In this document: positions 34,131-37,238 of the stretch, one piece after another | How the letters are laid out: every line of letters begins with the position of its first letter | Position numbering within the stretch: position 1 is the stretch's first letter | NCBI GenBank assembly: GCA_002067975.1 | Contig: MVRS01000054.1 | Span: forward strand, 1-37,238 | Length of the DNA: 37,238 nucleotides | Origin: Syntrophorhabdus sp. PtaU1.Bin058 | GTDB taxonomy: Bacteria > Desulfobacterota > Syntrophorhabdia > Syntrophorhabdales > Syntrophorhabdaceae | Direction: 5' to 3' | The notes under the pieces: generated by a model | Databases searched by the model: none | Seen by the model: only the letters and a program-made list of their open reading frames with translations | Told to the model about the DNA's origin: nothing | Position numbers and translations under genes: made by a program

Positions 34131-35068
34131 TAACCTCTGTATTTTGCATTTCACCTGCCCAGGCGCAGAAGAAACCGGGCGTCGTGGCTGTTGTGAACGG
34201 GGCAGAGATATCCGTAGATGATTTCAATCGGGAATTGAACCGGATACAGCGTATCGTCCTGAATACGGGCAAGCCGCTCACCTGCTCGCAGGTAACCCGC
34301 CTCAGGACAGAGGTCGTGGAGGGTATGGTGAGGCGTGAGCTCCTCATCCAGGAGAGCCTGACAAAGGTGAAGGTCACCGAGGCGGAGATCAACGAGGCGC
34401 TTAAGAAACTGAAAGAACAATATCCCAGCGAGACAGACTTCACAAACGCCCTGACCGAGATGCGGATATCGCCTGCGGCCCTGCGTAAACAGGTGGAAAG
34501 GACGCTTGCCGTACAGAAGATGATCGAGACGCAGTTCGCATCAAAGGCGTCCGTGACGGACAAGGAGATCTGGGCATACTACGACAGGAACCGCGATTCC
34601 TTCCGGCAGCCCGAACAGGTCAGGGCGAGCCACATCCTCATCAAGACAGACCCGCAGTGGGACGCGAAGAAAAAGGCCGAAGCCCGAAAGAAGATCGACG
34701 ATGTCATGGCGAAGCTCAAGCAGAAGCAGGATTTCGAGTCCCTTGCCCGCGCATACTCAGAGGATCCAAGCGCATCAAAAGGCGGCGACATCGGCTACGT
34801 GCGCCAGGGACAGCTCCTAAAACCCTTTGAAGAGGCCCTCTTTGCACTCAAGCCCGGAGAGGTGAGCGAAGTGATGGAGACCCGCCTCGGATATCACATC
34901 ATCAAGGCAACGGACCGCAAACCCGAGACGACAGTCCCCTTTGAAAACCTGAAAGACCGGATCAGGACGCTCCTCAAACAGGAGAAGGGCCAGCAGGAGG
35001 CAAACGCCTATATCGCAACAGTGCGGGGAAAGGCAAAGGTTGAGATCTCCCTGCCCCCGGAAGAATAA
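34040..35068 (+). CDS. SurA/PpiC-type periplasmic peptidyl-prolyl isomerase
   Basis: A 342-residue periplasmic folding factor. The signal peptide (about 1-42) is unusual, containing the repeated block FCILTSVFCILTSVFCIS before AQA. A SurA N-terminal-like chaperone domain follows (about 48-175, VVAVVNGAEISVDDF), then a parvulin PPIase domain (about 190-290: VRASHILIK, FESLARAYSEDPSASKGGDIGYV, LGYHIIKA). Such proteins chaperone outer-membrane barrels or secreted proteins. The ATG follows GAAAGGGGTAAGC. Its position just after the TpsB, porin and coiled-coil genes fits a dedicated role in folding those barrels or exported proteins. Confidence 0.92.
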   Translation: MGRKRAYMAIGRTIKGLAVHFCILTSVFCILTSVFCISPAQAQKKPGVVAVVNGAEISVDDFNRELNRIQRIVLNTGKPLTCSQVTRLRTEVVEGMVRRELLIQESLTKVKVTEAEINEALKKLKEQYPSETDFTNALTEMRISPAALRKQVERTLAVQKMIETQFASKASVTDKEIWAYYDRNRDSFRQPEQVRASHILIKTDPQWDAKKKAEARKKIDDVMAKLKQKQDFESLARAYSEDPSASKGGDIGYVRQGQLLKPFEEALFALKPGEVSEVMETRLGYHIIKATDRKPETTVPFENLKDRIRTLLKQEKGQQEANAYIATVRGKAKVEISLPPEE

Positions 35069-35076
35069 AGCAATAC

Positions 35077-35108
35077 AGCTCATGGCCGATGGTGCATAGC
35101 TCATAGCC
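35077..35108. repeat. Short direct repeat after the SurA-like gene
   Basis: AGCTCATGGCC (35077-35087) recurs as AGCTCATAGCC (35098-35108), 21 bases apart, differing at one position. It is similar in style to the other degenerate-repeat elements of the window but has no clear inverted arms. Confidence 0.4.
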
Positions 35109-35195
35109 AACCCTCCCTTTTTATCATGGCGATCCCGCAAGCACATTCGTTTCCTCCGTTTCGTCATTTCCGGATATTAAAAAAGCATAACATCT

Positions 35196-35264
35196 TTTTT
35201 ACAAAACCTTTATTTGACATTCATCACGTCACAACATCGCTCCTGTATACTTGCATAAAATTGA
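35196..35264 (+). repeat. First copy of a perfect 69-bp promoter-like direct repeat
   Basis: The 69 bases are identical to 35384-35452. They contain TTTGACATTCATCACGTCAC and then AACATCGCTCCTGTATACTT. That last block aligns, with one gap, to AACATTGCTTTGTTACCTT of promoter element C, suggesting an activator site with a TATACT -10. The first 119 bases downstream differ from those after copy 2. Confidence 0.75.
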
Positions 35265-35383
35265 AAATCGAATAGACAGAAACCGCAGGCTGCGCCTGGG
35301 ATATGAGGCAGCAGTCGGAATATCCGGAAGGTGCGGTGAAGCACATGCAACAACAGGAGATCGGACGCATGATGAAAAAGGCA

Positions 35384-35452
35384 TTTTTACAAAACCTTTA
35401 TTTGACATTCATCACGTCACAACATCGCTCCTGTATACTTGCATAAAATTGA
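35384..35452 (+). repeat. Second copy of the 69-bp promoter-like direct repeat
   Basis: Identical to 35196-35264 at an offset of 188 bases. This copy is followed by TGAATACAGGG (35457-35467), the same 11-mer found downstream of promoter element B at 29600-29610. It is the more likely active promoter for the PEP-CTERM gene, giving a leader of about 250 bases. Confidence 0.75.
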
Positions 35453-35702
35453 CAAGTGAATACAGGGAAGAAGACATGATCAAGAGATCGCATTACATAG
35501 GATTTACACAAAGCTGTTGTACCGGGACATACGTTTCCGGTGCGAAGCCTGATACAGAGAAGGGAGGTGGTGTGTAGGGACGAGAGAAAAAAGAAGCAGG
35601 AAAAGATATTTTGTTTTTCAGATGAGAAGTAGAAGCAGAGGATGTACGGAATTTACAGCATGGACAGCGAACACACTATAAGCAAGAAAGAAGGAGGTAA
35701 GC
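35453..35702 (+). other. Long untranslated leader of the PEP-CTERM gene
   Basis: No gene is convincing here. A GGGAGGTGGTGTGTAG stretch and A-rich, purine-rich sequence precede a good ribosome-binding site (AAAGAAGGAGGTAAGC). The gap from the SurA-like gene to this start totals 634 bases, containing only the repeats described above. Confidence 0.4.
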
Positions 35703-36512
35703 ATGAAGAAGTTTTTAGGAATTTTAGTAGCAATGATGTTGGTCATCGGCTTCGCCGGTCAGGCATCGGCGTATTTTGAGGACTACAGTCTTCTCAGATT
35801 TGTATTTCAGTCCGGCACAGCGGTTCCCAATGAGTGGGGCACTGATCTCGGTGTTGATACAACATCGACAGGCGTCTCGTCTTATGGTCTCGTGGGCGAC
35901 CTTCTGGCTGCTTCAAATTTTACCGACATGAGCCAGGTCAAGGTCTCCTACTGGGCGAAGGAAAATGCATCGCCAAACCCTGCACAGTACTGGATAACAG
36001 GCGGATACAATGACGGCGACGGCCTCACCCTTACGGGAGGCAAAGCGACAAATCTTAATACCGCAACCGATGCCGTTACAGGCAGCACTTACGGTTACGG
36101 CAAATATGGAACAAGCACAGTAGTGCTTGCAAAGAGCAGTACATATTCACACTATTATAATATTGAAAAAAACACTGACTCCAGTATTGGTGGATTTGCC
36201 AATAGCCTCAAAGTCCCACCAGGAAAAGAGGCAACCATATCGCTGGCAGACCTGACAGGTCCCACCCACGAGGTCTGGTCCTCTCTATACTATTTCAACT
36301 ACAAGAATGCGGAACTTGTGGGTACCTTGGTGGCGTATATCCGCACCTATATGACCGCAGGTGCTGACGGCGACTATACCACACTCGCCGACAACTTTAT
36401 CGGTACCGAGATCCGGGCCGTCCCGGTCCCCGCAGCAGTATGGCTTCTGGGATCAGGCCTTATGGCACTTTTCGGCATCAGAAGAAAGAGCATAAGCAGG
36501 TATTTTGCATAA
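35703..36512 (+). CDS. PEP-CTERM (VPxPA-type) surface protein
   Basis: A 269-residue exported protein. The signal peptide ends near residue 24 (GFAGQASA). The Ser/Thr/Gly/Asn-rich body has no recognised domain. The C-terminus is a textbook exosortase-sorting signal: VPVPAAVWLLGSG at 240-252, a hydrophobic helix, then RRK at 260-262 and a short tail. Such proteins are processed by an exosortase in the inner membrane and released or displayed in the extracellular matrix. No exosortase gene is in this window. The start follows GAAGGAGGTAAGC. It is preceded by the duplicated 69-bp promoter and followed after 39 bases by the binding-protein-like gene. Confidence 0.9.
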   Translation: MKKFLGILVAMMLVIGFAGQASAYFEDYSLLRFVFQSGTAVPNEWGTDLGVDTTSTGVSSYGLVGDLLAASNFTDMSQVKVSYWAKENASPNPAQYWITGGYNDGDGLTLTGGKATNLNTATDAVTGSTYGYGKYGTSTVVLAKSSTYSHYYNIEKNTDSSIGGFANSLKVPPGKEATISLADLTGPTHEVWSSLYYFNYKNAELVGTLVAYIRTYMTAGADGDYTTLADNFIGTEIRAVPVPAAVWLLGSGLMALFGIRRKSISRYFA

Positions 36513-36551
36513 GCAGGCATTATGAAATCTCTTAAGGAGAAGGAGGAGAAT

Positions 36552-37238
36552 ATGTTTAAGAAATTTATGCAATTCGCAGTGATCGGCGCTGCCGTCCTTG
36601 GCCTTACCGGCGTGGCAGCGGCGGCGACAAATTACCAGATCAACCTCTACGGCGCGTCTGCCGAGTATTACTACTGGAACGATATGGCAGACAACTTCCT
36701 GTCGGCAAAGGGCTGCACCCCTACCCAGGCCCAGGATTCAGGCAAGAAGAACGGGATCACCTATGCTACGTGCACGAACGGCGATACCTACACGGTCCGC
36801 TACTCTTCCAAGGCATCCTATGACGGCATCCTCGCGGTCAAGGGAGACGACTCGATGACAGGTACAAGTGAAAAATGTAACGCCGGCGACACGATATGTC
36901 CTCCCACCGGCGGGACTGTCCCGGCAGGCAAGGCAGGCTACTACAGGAAGATGGCGTCGGCCGTTGGTAGTCCCGACACCTATTGCTGCGCAAAGGTCAC
37001 CATCGGTGCATCGGACGTATCAGGCGATGCGTTCATCCAAGAATCGCACGGAGACCTTCTGGGGTATAAAGGTGGAGTGTGGACCGACCGTACATTCGGC
37101 GGCATAGATACGGCAGACCTTTCATTCGCCAACCCGCTCGTCGTTCCCTTCGGCTTCTTTGCGAACAACTGCATCACCAAGACCAGGTGCGCTGCGCCGG
37201 AGCCGGCCTCAACGTCACCTTTTATGGCAATACCGACA
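36552..37238 (+). CDS. Exported periplasmic-binding-protein-like protein (partial, probable frameshift)
   Basis: The frame runs from the ATG at 36552 (behind GGAGAAGGAGGAGAAT) to the window end, 229 codons without a stop. A signal peptide covers about residues 1-25 (AAVLGLTGVAAA). The body starts INLYGASAEYYYWNDMADNF, and GASDVSGDAFIQES and FANPLVVPFGFFANN follow, a pattern reminiscent of PstS/phosphate-binding-type class of solute-binding proteins. Several cysteines suggest disulfides. After 37181 the frame loses the genome's codon bias, and the reading frame that would follow one inserted base looks coding (VRCAGAGLNVTFYGNTD). This suggests a single-base loss or an error. The binding-protein call is moderate. 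Confidence 0.6.
   Translation, partial: MFKKFMQFAVIGAAVLGLTGVAAAATNYQINLYGASAEYYYWNDMADNFLSAKGCTPTQAQDSGKKNGITYATCTNGDTYTVRYSSKASYDGILAVKGDDSMTGTSEKCNAGDTICPPTGGTVPAGKAGYYRKMASAVGSPDTYCCAKVTIGASDVSGDAFIQESHGDLLGYKGGVWTDRTFGGIDTADLSFANPLVVPFGFFANNCITKTRCAAPEPASTSPFMAIPT

Noticed and set aside
35211-35240. Possible CRP-type site in the 69-bp repeat (TCACA half-site)
   Set aside because: The opposite half-site does not match TGTGA at the required spacing; the similarity to the 58-bp element explains the sequence better.
35369-35446. Mini-ORF beginning MMKKAFLQNLYL behind AACAGGAGATCGGACGC
   Set aside because: It has a signal-peptide-like start, but most of it is the 69-bp repeat itself and it stops after 25 codons; probably chance, though a leader peptide cannot be excluded.
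35251-35577. A 108-residue open frame across the second 69-bp repeat
   Set aside because: It runs through the duplicated promoter sequence, has no ribosome-binding site and no protein-like composition.

Overview
The window reads as a chromosomal segment of a Gram-negative, probably anaerobic Desulfobacterota/Deltaproteobacteria-like organism. A syntrophic, acyl-CoA- or aromatic-degrading lineage such as Syntrophorhabdales fits, but this is inference from gene content, not a phylogenetic result. The main clues are acyl-CoA degradation genes next to a B12-mutase chaperone, a complete inner-membrane and pseudopilus set for type II secretion, outer-membrane barrels, and a PEP-CTERM-type surface protein. 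I saw no tRNA, rRNA, CRISPR array or insertion sequence.

Left part (1-11464, all + strand): a catabolic region. It runs from the end of an enoyl-CoA hydratase-like gene through meaB, a SnoaL-like protein, a fused flavin/Fe-S/FAD enoate reductase, an SDR, an MFS transporter and an MBL-fold hydrolase. A TetR regulator follows, then a thiolase / enoyl-CoA hydratase / acyl-CoA dehydrogenase set. Two 16-bp imperfect palindromes of the same type lie upstream of the tetR gene and upstream of the thiolase, suggesting that the regulator controls itself and the beta-oxidation genes.

Middle part (11617-18466): a tightly packed minus-strand operon galT-glgA-histidine kinase-response regulator, then on the + strand a rhomboid protease and a B12-binding radical SAM protein. 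Between these last two is a 130-bp inverted-repeat element built of short degenerate repeats.

Right part (18397-37238): a secretion and cell-surface region. gspG lies alone on the minus strand with its own sigma70-type promoter. The rest of the type II secretion system (gspD-E-F-H-I-J-K-L-M-C) runs divergently as one compact operon. It is followed by a TpsB/FhaC-type outer-membrane transporter, a porin, a coiled-coil protein, a SurA/PpiC-type chaperone, a VPxPA (PEP-CTERM) protein and a truncated, probably frameshifted periplasmic-binding-protein-like gene.

The most interesting signal is regulatory. A 58-bp ungapped element precedes gspD, the TpsB gene and the porin. It has an A/T block, TTAACA-N5-(G/A)TAACA direct repeats with an 11-bp period, and an extended -10 of the form TGN-TACCTT, and each other copy matches the gspD copy at 47 of 58 bases. 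A related, perfectly duplicated 69-bp promoter-like sequence precedes the PEP-CTERM gene. The arrangement resembles a PhoB/PhoP (OmpR-family) activated promoter. I infer a local regulon, possibly for phosphate starvation, that co-expresses a type II secreton with outer-membrane barrels and exported proteins.
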